A stretch of DNA of 64,000 nucleotides from Ricinus communis (GCF_019578655.1 NC_063256.1:4340001-4404000), one strand, 5' to 3'; positions 1 through 13,405 are shown, numbered from the stretch's first letter. Translations and numbers: made by a program. Notes: generated from the sequence alone by a model not told the origin.

Positions 1-3000
1 TTAATTTGAACACTTCCACCAAGGATTATATTAGTATCACAACTTCACCATTATTTACTTTTGAAAATACTAAATTAAGAATGAGTATAGTCCACTCAAC
101 TTATATATATATATATATATATAACCCCAGAATAATCTTTATTGTAAAATAAAGGGCAGTGAGTAGACAAAGCAAAAGCAGTTTAATTATTAATATTTAT
201 TTATTGCAAAAACAGAGGTAGACAAAGTGTCATTAAAGAGTTCATTTGACCGTATTATTGAAGAAGTTCCCTTCTGTACATATGTTCCCAATAACAAGAC
301 AAAACCCGCATGCCGTTCGATTAATTGCAAGTAATCTAGGGTTTTCTGATTCTCTCTTATAATTAATTTAATTTACATGTCTTAAGGTGTTTGTATTTTG
401 TTTGTTTATACTTTATTTAATTCGGTGTACATGTGCACTTTAAGTATGCTTGATAATTCCCAAATTAAAAAAGTTTTATGATATTTAATTATTAAGTTTC
501 GAATAGGTAAACCATTTTAATTGTTTGTTTGTTTGGTTTTTCTTTAATTTTTAATTAAGAGGGGTTTTTAATTATATTGAAAGCAAAATCTAAAATCACG
601 TGTACAGAGGAGATAAATTAGACACATTGATCTGTATCAGTATATAATTAAAACTAAACTATTAATATAATTGTTCTTAATTGTTTGTGAAAGGGATCTA
701 ATCTAGATTAAGATTAGTTTATTCTTTGCAGAAGTATATAACCCAATTTTGGAATTTGTTAATTGCTTGAGTCATCGTGCAAATTAAGAACTCTATCACT
801 CTCGCTCGGGTGCTTTAATATATTTATTAAGAATATGGTACACCAGTAATAATAATAATTAGAATTAAAATTATAAAATGAATGATATCTTTTAATTATT
901 TAAATATAAAATATTCAAAATATTTTTCTTTAAAAGAAAACTTGATAATATTGTTAGATCGTATTAATTGTAAAACCTCCATTTTTGCTACATTATCATT
1001 CTCAAAATTTGGTTTTGACTGAGAAAGAAGAGAGATACTTCTTTTTATTTGGAGAAGTTGTAGAAAAAACTAACCCTTGTTGTGATTTAGACTGATTTGC
1101 ACAAACATCATGATGAAGTTTCAATTGGCCACACCATTACATGTCCATGATTGAGTCTTTTCGCTTGTTTTTCTTAAGCATCCTTTTTTGTTGGCAGCTT
1201 GATTATTAGCTATATATGGTTGGTTGGCACCTAAAAATCCAAAACTAAATTATTATTTGATAACCCTACCTTAGTTAATAAAAAGATCCTATAAATAAAA
1301 TAATAATAAAAAAGGTATATACAATACTTCTTTTTTTATTTTTAATGTGCTCTCTGTTTTTAGCCTCATATATATTAATAAATAGACAAAAAGACAATAG
1401 TCGAGTCATAATATTAGAAGTTATAGGTTTAAGACAAGAGGTGGGGATTTAGATGTTGGAGTTGAATATATTTCAAATTGAATAACTGATTTAATAATCT
1501 TAAAGAAATATCAAACTTCTAAACTGGGTACACATGATTTAGTTACTTTAGGCAGTCTGTGCTTTTTCTCTTAATCATGTTTCAAATTTTAATATAACAT
1601 GATTGAATTTATATAAATTGTTATTTAAATATGTTTAGGTATTAAGATGGTCGAGTTAGATTTAGATTAGTTATTTTGAGTGTAAAATCATAAATTAAAA
1701 CTGAAAATACATAAATGAAATCAAATGAAATTTACAATTAGATTTGACTTAAGCAAGTTCGAGGTGAATAATTCTAAGTACTCATAGTTTAGTACATGTC
1801 TTTCTTGCAAATTGGGTTGTAGTTTACATTTCAAAAACTATAAAAAAACTTCAAAAATGTATAAAAGAAAACCTCAATACTATCATTAAGCTTCTCTATA
1901 TTATATTTTTGAAGTTTTGTTGTACCTGCAAAATCACAACTAAAAATGGTATAATTCGTCAAAATCCATAAAACAAAAACATCCTTATAATTATTCTAAT
2001 AAAGGAAGATGGGTAGAGAGAAGCCAATCCATGTGCAAAATCAACTAACGAGAGTGAGGCATGTGAGTAGGTGGGGTTAGGGTGGTGGGATGGTACCTTG
2101 CACGTGGTAAGTGGACCTAATTTTGAAGTGCTTCAATGCCCCCATGGATCTTGGCTTAAACTTAAGCTTCCAAACAATTAGTACTTGTCACTGAACCCTG
2201 TTTCTTGGTTCTTCTTAGCTGGCTACAATTAATTAACACACATATAGAGAGAGAGATATATGAACATCCCTCAACTGAATTGATATGCCAAAAGAGCATC
2301 AAAGTTTTTTAGTTGCAAGTTTCCATTATGATGGTGCCTCAACCACTTGGCATATGGACCATCCTATCATGTTCCCTTTGTAGCCTAAAAGGGTTCAGTT
2401 TCAATTATTAATATGACTGCTTAGGTTGGATTTGCTTCCAATTCTAAATTATATATTTATATATATATTTTGTGTTTATGAAATTAACTCAAGATTTTAG
2501 TTTCGACCCATTTGCTATATTTAATCAAATTTGTATTCATTATTAGTTTCGCCAAGAACATTCACAGGTCATTTTGACAAGTTTTTGATTGCTTCTAGTT
2601 GTAGAACATGTATGTGCTGTGTTCGGGTGCTTTTGATAAATAAAGATTAGTGTGGTACTGAATTATAGGTCACATTAATTAACCACTTTAATCACCCCCT
2701 TAACTGTAATCAACAAGCAATCAGATTATTCAAGTGCATAAGCAAGCAGGCAAAGAAAGAACATTGTTCATTAGGTTTAAGCAAATGAATTTATTATATT
2801 ATTCCTGAAAATTTAGTTGTGTTAGATACTCCATATAGATAGGTAGTGCGTGTATAAATACATATATCGTTCCTGAAGCTTCTATGCAAAAGCCCTTTGA
2901 CATTTAGGGATAAGTTAATTTGAAATCGACAGGCATATAATTAATTTATAGAATATCCCAACTGCTAAATTGATGACAATTTCACTCAGTAATGGCCTAC

Positions 3001-6000
3001 CATTTACCTAAAGTTTCCTACATATCAAAATGGCATAGACCCATCTCTTGAGAGAGATAATTAATGTGATCTCTCACTTGATTATAACCTCTTACTTAAC
3101 GTGAACAAATAGGAGAAGGTGTTCTTGCATATTATTCATTAACATCATCATCATTTGATGTGACCATCTACGCATGTTTTAACCTATTCTCATATCACAC
3201 ATTTAATTCCCAAAATTCTTCTTCCCCACCACAACTTGGAGAGATAAAGAGAGCAAAAAAACTTAAATCAAATTTGAAAAGTTAAACCGTTAGTAGCGCA
3301 AATCTGTTTTAGTTCAATTTGAAAATTTAAAACCTAAATAAAATTTTGCTTTAATTCTTACAAAAACCCTTTTTAAAACAAATAAAGCCACCAAAATTTT
3401 AATATTAGTATTAAAATATATGAATAAAACATTAAAAGAATTTGTAAAGATCGAACCAACCAGGAATAAACCTAACTGAAATAGTTGAATTCCAATTAAT
3501 TCAGTTTAATTGTTTAGAGATTATAATTTTTTTACTTTTTCTTATAATCCGGTTTAGTTCACCTTAATTAGAACAAAGGCTTAGAACTCTTTATCCCCTG
3601 TATTTATAACTGTTTCATGAAATATTAATATATATACTTGGCAAGAAGCTGACCATTGGATCACCATGTGCCACGAGATTTTAAGGAATATTTAGACATT
3701 ATTGGTTGCTAAAAATTTGACCAATTTGAAAGGGTACTTTCACTAGAGAACTAACTTGATCGATTCTTGATTTTTATAAGATTCGGAATCTGTGACACAA
3801 ATGGAGAACCAATTTTGCAGCTCCACCACATTAATAAAATAAGGACATATATAATGTAATAATTAAATAAAAACAATTCCCTTGTCAAAATCAAACACAA
3901 AGCTTAAATCAGAGGGAATCATATATATAATATCTTAATCATATGATACAATAGGAATTTCAATTCTTTTTTTTTAACAAGAAAAAGAAAATCGCTTTCA
4001 TTGTTCTCTGCCGTTCACGTCAAAATCATTTCTTTATTATAATCTTCTATGATTAGAGGTACAGATACTTGTATTATTCATTTTTCTGTTTATTTTATTT
4101 CACTATGCTTTTTGCTAATTTCATTGACCCACTTAATAATTTTATGCATATTTTAAAAAAAAAATAAAAAAAAAATTCAAAACTTGAATTCTGTTTCTCT
4201 AAATTAACCAGTGAGCAGGCTACACATGATAGAGTGATTTATTTATACCTAACTAGTGCTCAACACGGCTGATTATTAGTTAAGTATCCAACTAATCAAA
4301 TCTTCACAAGATCTTCAAAAGGCAACACCAAAGAAAACAAAGCAGGCATAAAAAAAAGGTGCATGTGTGTCTAAAGACTAAAACACAGTGTTACTACTCT
4401 TTACCTTCTTTATTTGTGATTTAAAAAAAAAAAAAAACTATTTGGTAAAATATATTTTTAAGCTCCTTAAATTTTTTTAATTTTATTTTGTTCAACTCTT
4501 TAATTTTTATTTTTTTTATTTAATTTATTAAGGATTGTGATTCTCAATGAAAATAAAAATAAAAATACAACCATTCAATAAAATAAATAAAAATAAAAAT
4601 TTAAGAGTTTAATATAATACGACAAAATTAAAAAGTACAAAAATTTAATAATAGATTTTGCCTAAACTATACATAGAGAAGAATCATCTTAGTGATGCCA
4701 TGCCATGGCCTTAATTCTCCATAAAGAAATAAGAAAAAAAAGATTATGTGGTTTCCAAAGTGGGGGGTTCAAATTGAAAGCAACATAAGTTGTCAAAACC
4801 TAAAACTAAAAAGATAAAGTTTTTAATTCGTATATTAAAAAATATATATATATATCTTTTCGAATGCTTTCATTTCATTTGATGTCATAGAGAAGACAGT
4901 ATATAACATGAGGAGAGAATAAGAAAAAAAGAAAAGAAAGAAAGAACATTGATCGTCTTTCTGAATGCAATTAGTGCAAAATGGACATTATATAGAGCCC
5001 ATTAACATGACCATCAATATATATCCACTGAACACCACTATAGTTATAGCTGGCAATGCACTTTCTTTATGAGTTATTATGGGGTCACCTGCTTTATAAA
5101 TATATAGTGCTCCTTAATTAAGAAGATAGATTTTCTTTAGCAAAAGGTCAATTGAAAAAATGAGAGTTGTGTTGATGATAAACCCAAAAAGAGGCATTAA
5201 AGAAAAAAGACTTGAGAACAGTTGGGCAGATGGAGATTCTAATTAGATATCATCTCGAACATAATTCGACATCTGGGGCTGTCATTTATATATTTTACTT
5301 TTCTTTCTCAAAAGAAGTAAAATATAATAGTTAACTGATAATGGCAGTGGAGACCACACAACCAACAAGCTAGTGTTTGGTTTCAATCTAATTAGCTGAT
5401 GATCAAGTTGTTTGTTTCCACTTTTCAGTTTCCGCATAATGTATGAAGTGTTTCCAGGAAAATACAACTGTTCTGCTGTATCATCGAATTATAATGATTG
5501 GCCTACTTATATAATTTTTCTTTGATTAAACGTTACTGAGATATGAAGTACGTCCATTTTATGGATTTTCTTCTTCTTCTTCTTCCTCTATTATCGTAAT
5601 TCCACATATTCCCTGTGTATTTCTGGTTGATCCCAGAAAAGGAAATGAATATGAGGTCTTATTATGAATTATTTTTTTTTTTTAAAGGAAATAAAGAAGA
5701 TACGATCACATAGCATAAGGGTTTTGATTTAAGAAAAAGAATATGACAGCAAGAATTAGTGTATGAATTAGTTGATCTTTTAAAAGACAAATTACAGATG
5801 TAGCTTTTCGATTCTTGTATGGGTGTTCTAGAACGGCATTTAAAAAAAAAAAAAAAAACAAAACAATACAGAAAACTATAGCTAATATAGCTGAAAAAAT
5901 AAGCATATAACCAAGTTTTTTTTTTTTTGTCTAATATTTATTAAAGATCCAGTTTGCTCTGACATATTCAATAAGATAGCACTAGAAATATAAAGATAAT

Positions 6001-9000
6001 AAATTCTGGGCAATATTAATGACTGGTAACAAGGAAAACGAAATAGTATTAAGTATGGACCAATTTTGGGTTAGCAAGCTTAGCCAAGTCCGACTTTTTG
6101 ACGTTCCTAGCCAAGTTCGGTTTCAGCTTACATGTGCCATGTATGCGGAGCAGGATATTAAGATTTTTGCAAAGGCTGCGCAAGGTCGTGAGTCCAATGG
6201 GCAGAAACAGGTGAGTTGAAGGCTTAGCCCACTTTAATTTGCTGGAGGATTGTCAACTCTTTTGTGAGAAAACACATATGTATTGTAAAGTCATGGATGT
6301 TTTTTGGGGTGGTACTGACAAGTGAAATACAGGAATTAGTATTATTTAGAGCGGAAGAAAAGAGTAGTACTGCTCCAGCAATGCCTAAATCTAATAAAGG
6401 GCGCACCCCCTCACACCAAATATTTGGTAGTGGTTGTTGGATATCCTAAGCTCAGAGTCCTTTCCCTGAAAAAATGACACAGGGTTTTATTGCACCAAAG
6501 TGGTATTACCGCCAGAATATAATAGTTATATATAACTAATTTGATACCTAGAACTTGTGAATTAAAAGTGAAACCAGATAGAATTGGTAAGAAAGCCAAC
6601 ACAAGCAAGAATCTACTGCAGATGCCTGAAAAACCAACTGTCCAGGGATTTTGCCTCCTTTGTTCCGTTTCTTTTTCTTCCTTTTCCCAAAAGAAATGAT
6701 GAAAACGTTGTGGGTGGGAATGAATAGACAACATGCTCGCTCAGTTTCTGCTCCTGGAAGAGCATCAAACAGGACCACATCCACCAATACTCACATGCAT
6801 ATATATGTATATATCTAATATCTATAGGACTGTCTTCTTTTTTATTTTATTTTTTCAAAGAAAAGAAAAAGGAAGAAAGAAAGAAAGAAAAGATTTCAGA
6901 ATACCCACCCATCATTTGCTTTATCCAACTAAAACCCCTTCAAGCTCATGTCGCACTCTATTCAAACACAGTTTCCATTTTCTAAAATGTTGGCTGGACA
7001 ATTGCTTCAATAACAATAAACTGATAAAAAGTTTACAGCTGTGCTTTTAACAAATGTAATAAGTTGTTGCAAAGAATAACGCCTCTCCTCCAAATTGACA
7101 TATCTCAACATCACAATCGGAATAGGATTCTACTTCAGCAACTTGCTATTTCTTTAAAAGTAACACTAACAACAGACCTTCAAAAGCTCAGGAATATATG
7201 ATATCCACCAATCAAAGACAACCATATTTTACTATAACTTTATATTATTCCATATAATATATAAAGTTAATAACTCCTAAAATAACTAACTATAAGACTG
7301 TACAGTTATTATATATTGTTAATATATAATTAGCTATTTATATAGTTTAATATAATTATTAATAATAGAAAAACAGAAAAATTAAAATAGAATCCAATTT
7401 AATTAGACTATTAGATAATGTAAATTAAATAATTTAAAATTTTGAATTGATATCTTTTTGGAAATAAGTAATATTTATTATATGAAATGATGCGTCAAAT
7501 ATGAACTTGTTTTAAGTGACTTTTGGAATCCATCTTCGCTACACCACTAGTTGTCAGAAATTCATAATTGGATTTATTTTATTTTGCTTCTGCCTGAAAC
7601 ATTCTTGATTTACAGTTGAGAAACTTCATTTTGAGGGCTTGAAGAATTGATCTTTTAGGTTTTTTCAATTAAAAATTTGCACAAGCTAAGTGAGAAATTG
7701 CAGATGCTTTCAGGGGTAATACTTCCCATGGTTAATTATACATGAACAAAGCATATAAAGTTATAAGAATTTGACGTCTATCCTGCTGGCTTGTAAGATC
7801 TGTTAAATTCAAGAGGCTAAGAAAATTCAGATGTGTTCAAGAGGACCACACGCCTATCTAGCCAACTTAAATCCATAAAATGGTTAGCTGTAAGTGAAAA
7901 TCTGATAACAATTTCCAGAGCAAATCCAAGGCAACCATAGACCAGAGATTTTATCTTAGAATTAGCCAATTCTAGCATTAAAGCTGCTAAAAAGCATAAA
8001 ACTTCTTAAACATAACAACCAGCAAATAAAAATACAAAGACTCCAATTAGGTTACCAACACCTGTAAACAAAAAAAATATATGGGTAGTTTCCGAGCAAA
8101 CAATATCAAATAAAGAATAGACCAGATGGCAAAAGGTGATCACACTAAAACCATTCAGCAGAAGATTTGCAGAGAGACAAGTACTATTAATCCAAGAAAA
8201 GCATCATATCATGAGAATGTATATAGCATTATATCCGAGGACATCAATGTTGACAAAAGTTCAAGATGTGCGGACAGTATCTACATTACTTTCATAAGTG
8301 CCAGCAAAATTTATCATCCAAGAAATGCAAATGAAAGTAAGCTTTAGTTTTCTAGCTTTTCTTTCCTTCTAAAATGTTGAAACTAACCTTGTCTGCCATT
8401 TGTTTATAAGGAAATCCCCAAAACCTAGTTACCTAAGTAACCCAAAAAAAAAAAGAAAACAAAAGAAGCCTCAAAGCAAAGAAATATAGTTGCATAAGAA
8501 AGACAATTCCATCTATGATGCATAAAGAAGAAAACGAGCAGCAAGAAAAGAAGAAAAACACCTAAGAGAGAATTCCTGAAGCGAAACTTATCGCACTGAC
8601 AAAAGATAAATTCTAAGAAATTGGATGGCCAAGACTCCACAAAAGAACCTTTTAGGCAGAAGTTGGGAAAAAAACCTACACCACCAGAAATCCGATCATC
8701 TAACTTATGATTCCTGAAACGTTTTCAACCAGAAAGCAACTCATACTTCTTTTTCTGTTCCCACTTCATCTTTTCACTATTCCCTTCACAAAGAGGAAGG
8801 AATAAGGAAAGTAATGTTTTTTTTTGTTAGTCAAAGGGCTAGACACAACACGTGGAAAATGATGCAACATATAACAAGGCTAAATATAATTCTACCCACC
8901 CTAATAGCTTTCCGAGCACAGCAAAGGAGAATGAGAAGGAATAGGAAACAGCATAGATTGTAGAAGGATTCTACATTAAAGAAAACAAGACATTCAAATG

Positions 9001-10860
9001 GCATAAAACTGGATAATACGTGAATACCCCACTGCTGACCAGAAATATAGGCAGGTGTGTAAAAATGCCATCAGGAAAAATATTGAGCTGCTCAAATAAC
9101 TGCCTTAAATGTTCAAATTGTTCAGGAAAAAGCAAAACCTTAAAAGAACCATAGGAACGCCATAAAGCAACCAATATACAATAAAATACATAAGCTAGTT
9201 AGCTACATCCATAAATACTAATTTTGTAAAGGAGAAACAGAACTACAGGAATGAAATTGCAACTATATTCAAATCCAGATAATCAATAAAGAGAAGAAAT
9301 ATAGAAGTACATGAAAATTTGGCTTTCCTTCCCAATACGGGAGATAAAAAAAAAATGAAGTAACACTGCAGAAGATTTAAAAGACTTTCACAAGCAAGAT
9401 AATGGTTTCTTTCTCCCATGCGCAAGAGATAGATGGTATAAGATCCATAAGATCATAACCTACAATTATCCACTGGAATAAAAAGCAAGTCAGCCCTACT
9501 TGGTGCAGATCATAGATTTTCAATGTTGTTATTTGTTCAATGCTTAATATTTTTCTATGACAAGACTTTATCAAGGTCAAACAACATCGGCACAAATCCT
9601 AAATGAAGATCTCTCATGAAAGATATACTCTTAACCCTAAAAATATTTAGGAACTGGAATGTTCATTCTTTACCGTGATTAGTAAATTATCTCAGCCTCA
9701 GTACTCAGTATGTATCTCAGCAACATGTTCAGATAAACAAAAACACTTTGGTTACAGATGCTGTATAAAATATTCCAATTCACAAACCGTTCATCATTCA
9801 ACTATCACCCAATTAGGAATTCAAAGAATGATATTTTATCGGATAAGGAAAACAAAATCCAAGCTTGCAATTATGTCTTCCATTAGAAATTACTTGCACA
9901 ATCTTTTCTATATATATACATATCTGAGCGCATGCATGTGCATAAAATTAATTGGTTGCTGAACCCTAGGAACTACTTAACAGAATAAATGCTATCACAC
10001 TCGATGAACTACATGAATAAACAAACTTAATTGTTGGACGGAAATTTTCTCAAGCTTGAAATTATAGCCACATAACCTTTAACTTCTGTTTAACACACAA
10101 AGAAAAAGAGGAAAGGAACCAGCATCAAATGACTAACTAGATAAAAAGCTAATCAACATGTCAAAGGTCAATAGCCATAGAAACCATAGATAAATCCTAA
10201 ACTTGATATAATATTATTTTTCAGCAGTATCAAATGCAAAAGTTCTCCACATATCATGATGAATAAATGAACTTACAGATTGGCGAGTTAAAGGCTGCAT
10301 ATCACAAATCAGTACAGACAACATATGATAGAAGAATCCATAAAAAGTTACCCTAAGAATACACAATAAATTGCGACAGAAAATTTTATGATATATAGCC
10401 CATCATTTGAATGCTAAACGTAATTAATACATAAGCCATCATCCAAGATAATAACTTCCGTGAATTTATTTTCCTCCCTTAAAGGTAATGCAAAGAAAAT
10501 TAAGGATCATTTAACCCATGTGCTAGTTTTGTTTCTTTAAAAAAGGAAAAAGAAATTGCTTCAGCGAACTCTAATGACAATCTACCAAATGTATTGGTAC
10601 TTCACATTATTAAACCTATTTCTTTGCTACATGACATCAACCTTTCAATTTTCTCATGTCACTAAAAATGGGGGAGACATAAATCCAATGAAAGAAAATG
10701 TAAATAAAGTTGTGAAGGAAAAAAAAATTCTCAAGACTTCCTTCCAAGAAAACATTCTATTGAATCTTGAGTAAAATCTGAACTTCTTCCCCATCCCCCA
10801 AACAAAAGGGAAAAGATATTAAAAGAAAAGAAAAGAAAATAAGGGGGAAATTACCATTAG
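1..10860. other. AT-rich intergenic region, no supported gene
   Basis: No reading frame here has a recognisable domain, a convincing plant start context or splice-site support. The longest open frames are about 100 codons, lie on opposite strands over the same bases and are built from low-complexity codons. A 66-codon ATG frame at 6019-6219 is unrecognised. A G-box (CACGTG) lies at about 2101, AT repeats at about 104-122 and 4841-4856, and homopolymer A/T runs are frequent. The stretch from about 7.6 to 10.9 kb is somewhat less AT-rich and lies just 3' of the minus-strand F-box gene, so part of it may be untranslated or 3'-intronic sequence of that gene. No acceptor/donor pair proves this. 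Confidence 0.6.
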
Positions 10861-10913
10861 CAAGACACCTGTGTTGTATGACAATCCAATAATCTTGTAC
10901 ATCCGATTAGCAA

Positions 10914-10943
10914 GAGGCACCATTAAAGCTCAGATGGTGCCTC
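10914..10943 (-). promoter_or_regulatory. Perfect 10-bp stem hairpin just after the F-box gene stop codon
   Basis: Arms 10914-10923 and 10934-10943 are exact reverse complements (GAGGCACCAT / ATGGTGCCTC) around a 10-base loop. On the transcript of the minus-strand F-box gene the stem begins 13 bases after the TGA at 10957-10959, so it would sit at the very start of the 3' untranslated region. It could be an RNA structure acting on stability or termination, or a chance or transposon-footprint inverted repeat. The function is unknown. Confidence 0.6.
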
Positions 10944-10956
10944 CATAATCAACTCC

Positions 10957-12225
10957 TCAGCATCCCATCACAGCACAATTATAGACAAAGTTAACTGAGT
11001 GCTTTTGCGCAAGCATGATCCATTGTGGAGGGCCTTCGCTCGGAACCCACGAATTAAGCTCTATAAAACCTTCACCATGAGTTCTAGGTCCACCAATAAC
11101 AATAAGCCGATCTCCACATGCCCTGAATGCGAGACCCCAACCATTCATGGAGACTGCACGCTCAGGCAATGTTCCCACCACAAGCCATACTTTTCTCTCC
11201 TTGTCATATTTTTTCACCTCCATGTCAACAGCAGCATATAGTTCATCATTTACTACAGCTACCAGAGGGGGAGCCTCAGCAGCTGCAGGCATCTCAATTT
11301 CTCTGGCAGCCCCGCTCCGCCCAGGAGACATGTTAGGAATTTCAGTCCACTTCCTTGTTTCTAAATCATACTCTTCCCCACATGTGAGAAGCTTTGTATC
11401 ACTTCCCCCAATTCCCCCAATAACATAAAATTTTCCATCCATGAACACTGCTGAACACATCTTCCTTGGCTTATTCATGCTCGGGAGAGTCTCAAATTTC
11501 TGAGTCTCAGAATTATACATTTCTGCAGAGCTAAGGATGTTTCCCTGAGAATCACAACCACCAGCCAAAATTGCTATCTCCCCACGACTGGCAGAGCCAA
11601 ACAAGCATCTGGGAGCATTCATAGCCATCCCAGTAGACCACGAATTAGTCAAAATGCTATACCTATATATAACATGGGACATCACCTCCTTACCAAATAC
11701 AAGAAGTTCAGTGCCCACAGCCAATGACTCCTTATCCGAACACATGAAACAATCATTGGAAGGCATCCTGGGCAAATGCATCCACCTGCGGAGAACGGGA
11801 TCAAAGGCCTCCCATTCAAGCAAGTGACAAGAGAAATACACCCAATGTTCAGTAACACCCTTCTGCCGCCTGAGTTTATATAACTCACCACTCCTAATTA
11901 AAGACCTGAAACTCTTGTTGAGAGAAGCTATAGAACCATAATCAGACCTAGAGCAGCGAATGAGACAGTTGATAGACATGTCACGGCCAATGGCGTCAAT
12001 AAGGGGATCAGAATCAGAAGACTGCCCTGCTCTATCATCATCAGATTGTTCACCTGTAGTTTCACGGGAATCTGATAGTCTACGGTACTTAATAGGTCGA
12101 TAATCCTCAGAGCCGTCGAGAGGGTGCTTGTCGCTGGTCCGGAAAGGCATGAAAGACCACTGAGATTCTGGCTGGCAGGAGCTACCAAACAACCTCGGAA
12201 CCAGACAGGACCTACCCTCCAACAT
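10957..12225 (-). CDS. F-box/kelch-repeat protein, SKIP11-like
   Basis: Encodes 422 residues in one coding exon. Members of this plant family are thought to be substrate-receptor subunits of SCF ubiquitin ligases: the F-box binds the SKP1/ASK adaptor and the kelch propeller binds a target. The N-terminus MLEGRSCLVPRLFGSSC matches the conserved family start and sets the ATG at 12225. The frame stays open upstream to 12339, but only with non-ATG codons. Residues about 50-73 are a Ser/Asp/Glu-rich linker. The F-box spans about 74-117 (DPLIDAIGRDMSINCLIRCS). Kelch repeats follow from about 162 to 400, with Gly-Gly motifs such as AGGCDSQGN (221-229) and VIGGIGG (268-274) and the usual Tyr and Trp spacing. 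Length agrees with the family (about 420-450). The 5' leader carries an intron and two short upstream ORFs. The target protein cannot be read from sequence. Confidence 0.93.
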   Translation of the reverse strand: MLEGRSCLVPRLFGSSCQPESQWSFMPFRTSDKHPLDGSEDYRPIKYRRLSDSRETTGEQSDDDRAGQSSDSDPLIDAIGRDMSINCLIRCSRSDYGSIASLNKSFRSLIRSGELYKLRRQKGVTEHWVYFSCHLLEWEAFDPVLRRWMHLPRMPSNDCFMCSDKESLAVGTELLVFGKEVMSHVIYRYSILTNSWSTGMAMNAPRCLFGSASRGEIAILAGGCDSQGNILSSAEMYNSETQKFETLPSMNKPRKMCSAVFMDGKFYVIGGIGGSDTKLLTCGEEYDLETRKWTEIPNMSPGRSGAAREIEMPAAAEAPPLVAVVNDELYAAVDMEVKKYDKERKVWLVVGTLPERAVSMNGWGLAFRACGDRLIVIGGPRTHGEGFIELNSWVPSEGPPQWIMLAQKHSVNFVYNCAVMGC

Positions 12226-12263
12226 GTCTCTGTAATTTGGCCAGTTGAAGCAATATAAATCAA

Positions 12264-12302
12264 TCAACCCAATATCAAAAGGAGTCCAAGTCCTTTTTGC
12301 AT
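12264..12302 (-). promoter_or_regulatory. Upstream ORF 2 in the F-box gene leader
   Basis: A 12-residue upstream ORF (ATG at 12302, TGA ending at 12264) lies in the second leader segment. It is out of frame with the main start at 12225 and closes 38 bases before it. Short uORFs like this commonly lower translation of the main frame; here that is inference. Confidence 0.45.
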
Positions 12303-12343
12303 TTACTGTACCAAGAAACAAAAATCCAGACAAATTCAAGAAC

Positions 12344-13076
12344 CTGAAGCCCCCAAAAAGTAGCAGTCAATATTACAGAATCAGAGAGAGTTAAAAAGAG
12401 AGTTTTTATTCAAACAGGATTCATGTTATCTTCTCTTCCAAAAGAGAACACTAACTAACTAAAAAAAAAATTCAAATTCTTGTATGTTTGTAATTGATTT
12501 TGTGGACCAAAGTGAACCCCAGAAACGCCAAGGAAGAAATTATGAAGCTTTTGATGTATAAATCAAGAGGAGAGAAAGTAAAGGTTATTTCTTTTGATAT
12601 GCCGGTGTTTGGTCTCAATGATAGAAATTAAATAAATATATAGAGAGAGAACCTATATATATAAGAACCGATCTGAAACCAATGAAATTACGATCCAGTC
12701 TAAGTGCAAGAAACCAATAATATCCCAAATTAAAATTATTCAATTTGGAAATGTAAAATTAAGTACCCAATTAACGAAACCAACCGAAGATTAAAAAATG
12801 TCAAATTAGAAAAACGACACTTCAGGAATAAACTATAACCAGATCCCCAAACGTCCAATACAAACCAAAATAATTTCTAAAAAGTATTGGAATTAGATCT
12901 GTTTACAGTTCTATAGTCACAAAATCTATATATATATATATATATATGAGAAGGAAATGAATAGAGAAAGAAAGAAAGAAAGAAAACAAAAGGAAAAATA
13001 AAAAATAAAAATAAAACAAAAGAAGAGAAAAGAGGAGAAGAGAAGATAGAAAGGGAATAATAACGCAGGGACTTAC
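12344..13076 (-). other. Intron in the 5' untranslated leader of the F-box gene
   Basis: Read on the minus strand, the donor is CC|GTAAGT (GT at 13076-13075) and the acceptor ends TTCAG at 12344. The 733-bp interval is AT-rich, holds an AT microsatellite near 12928-12946 and a GAAA repeat near 12966-12985, and separates a pyrimidine-rich leader exon (about 13077-13360) from the coding exon. Leader introns are common in this family. The exact junctions are predicted from consensus only. Confidence 0.7.
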
Positions 13077-13227
13077 GGATTGGATAAGAAGAAGAAGAAG
13101 AAGAGGAGGAGGAAGATGAGGAGGAGAAAGGACTTGATTGGAATTTTCAATATCTCTCTTTCTATATCACTCTGCTTCTGTTCTTCGCGTTCTTTAGTTT
13201 CTAATACTTTGTTTCTTTGTTTCTCTA

Positions 13228-13275
13228 TTACTTGTCCTTTGGATTCTCTCTGCAAATCAGAGGCAGCTTTGGCAT
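13228..13275 (-). promoter_or_regulatory. Upstream ORF 1 in the F-box gene leader exon
   Basis: ATG at 13275 opens a 15-codon frame that ends in TAA at 13228-13230, inside the predicted first leader exon. If the leader starts near 13360, as the TATA box suggests, ribosomes would meet this uORF first. Confidence 0.4.
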
Positions 13276-13308
13276 TGGCCTTTCACAGCGCTAAATCTTT
13301 TAGAGGTC

Positions 13309-13312
<4 letters not shown>

Positions 13313-13339
<27 letters not shown>
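13313..13339. repeat. (TC)n microsatellite
   Basis: About thirteen uninterrupted TC dinucleotides lie at the predicted transcript start of the minus-strand F-box gene, where they read as GA. GA/CT tracts near plant promoters often act as GAGA-like elements. Confidence 0.9.
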
Positions 13340-13393
13340 TAATCCCTTTTTATTTCTCTTTATGACATTCATTTTAATATTACCCTCTATAAA

Positions 13394-13405
13394 CTTATAT
13401 ATATA
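13394..13405 (-). promoter_or_regulatory. Candidate TATA box of the F-box gene
   Basis: Read on the minus strand the sequence is TATATATATAAG, placing a start site roughly 30 bases downstream near 13360 and giving a leader exon of about 280 bases before the donor at 13076. It is the best TATA-like match immediately upstream of the leader. Confidence 0.5.

Noticed and set aside
6019..6219. 66-codon ATG open frame with ordinary codon use
   Set aside because: It has no recognised domain, no promoter or splice support, and such a frame is expected by chance over 64 kb.
6411..6787. Two overlapping minus-strand frames of 79-107 codons
   Set aside because: There is no ATG at a sensible place, lysine/phenylalanine-rich homopolymer coding, and no domain.
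10840..10870. Splice donor ATG|GTAATT in the F-box gene 3' region suggesting a long 3' intron
   Set aside because: The donor is weak and no matching acceptor stands out in the 10 kb downstream.
10999..11428. Plus-strand open frames inside the F-box/kelch gene
   Set aside because: They are antisense shadows of the coding exon, which has strong protein homology on the minus strand.
12225..12339. N-terminal extension of the F-box protein by 38 residues
   Set aside because: The extension has no ATG, and the family start MLEGRSCLV is conserved at 12225.
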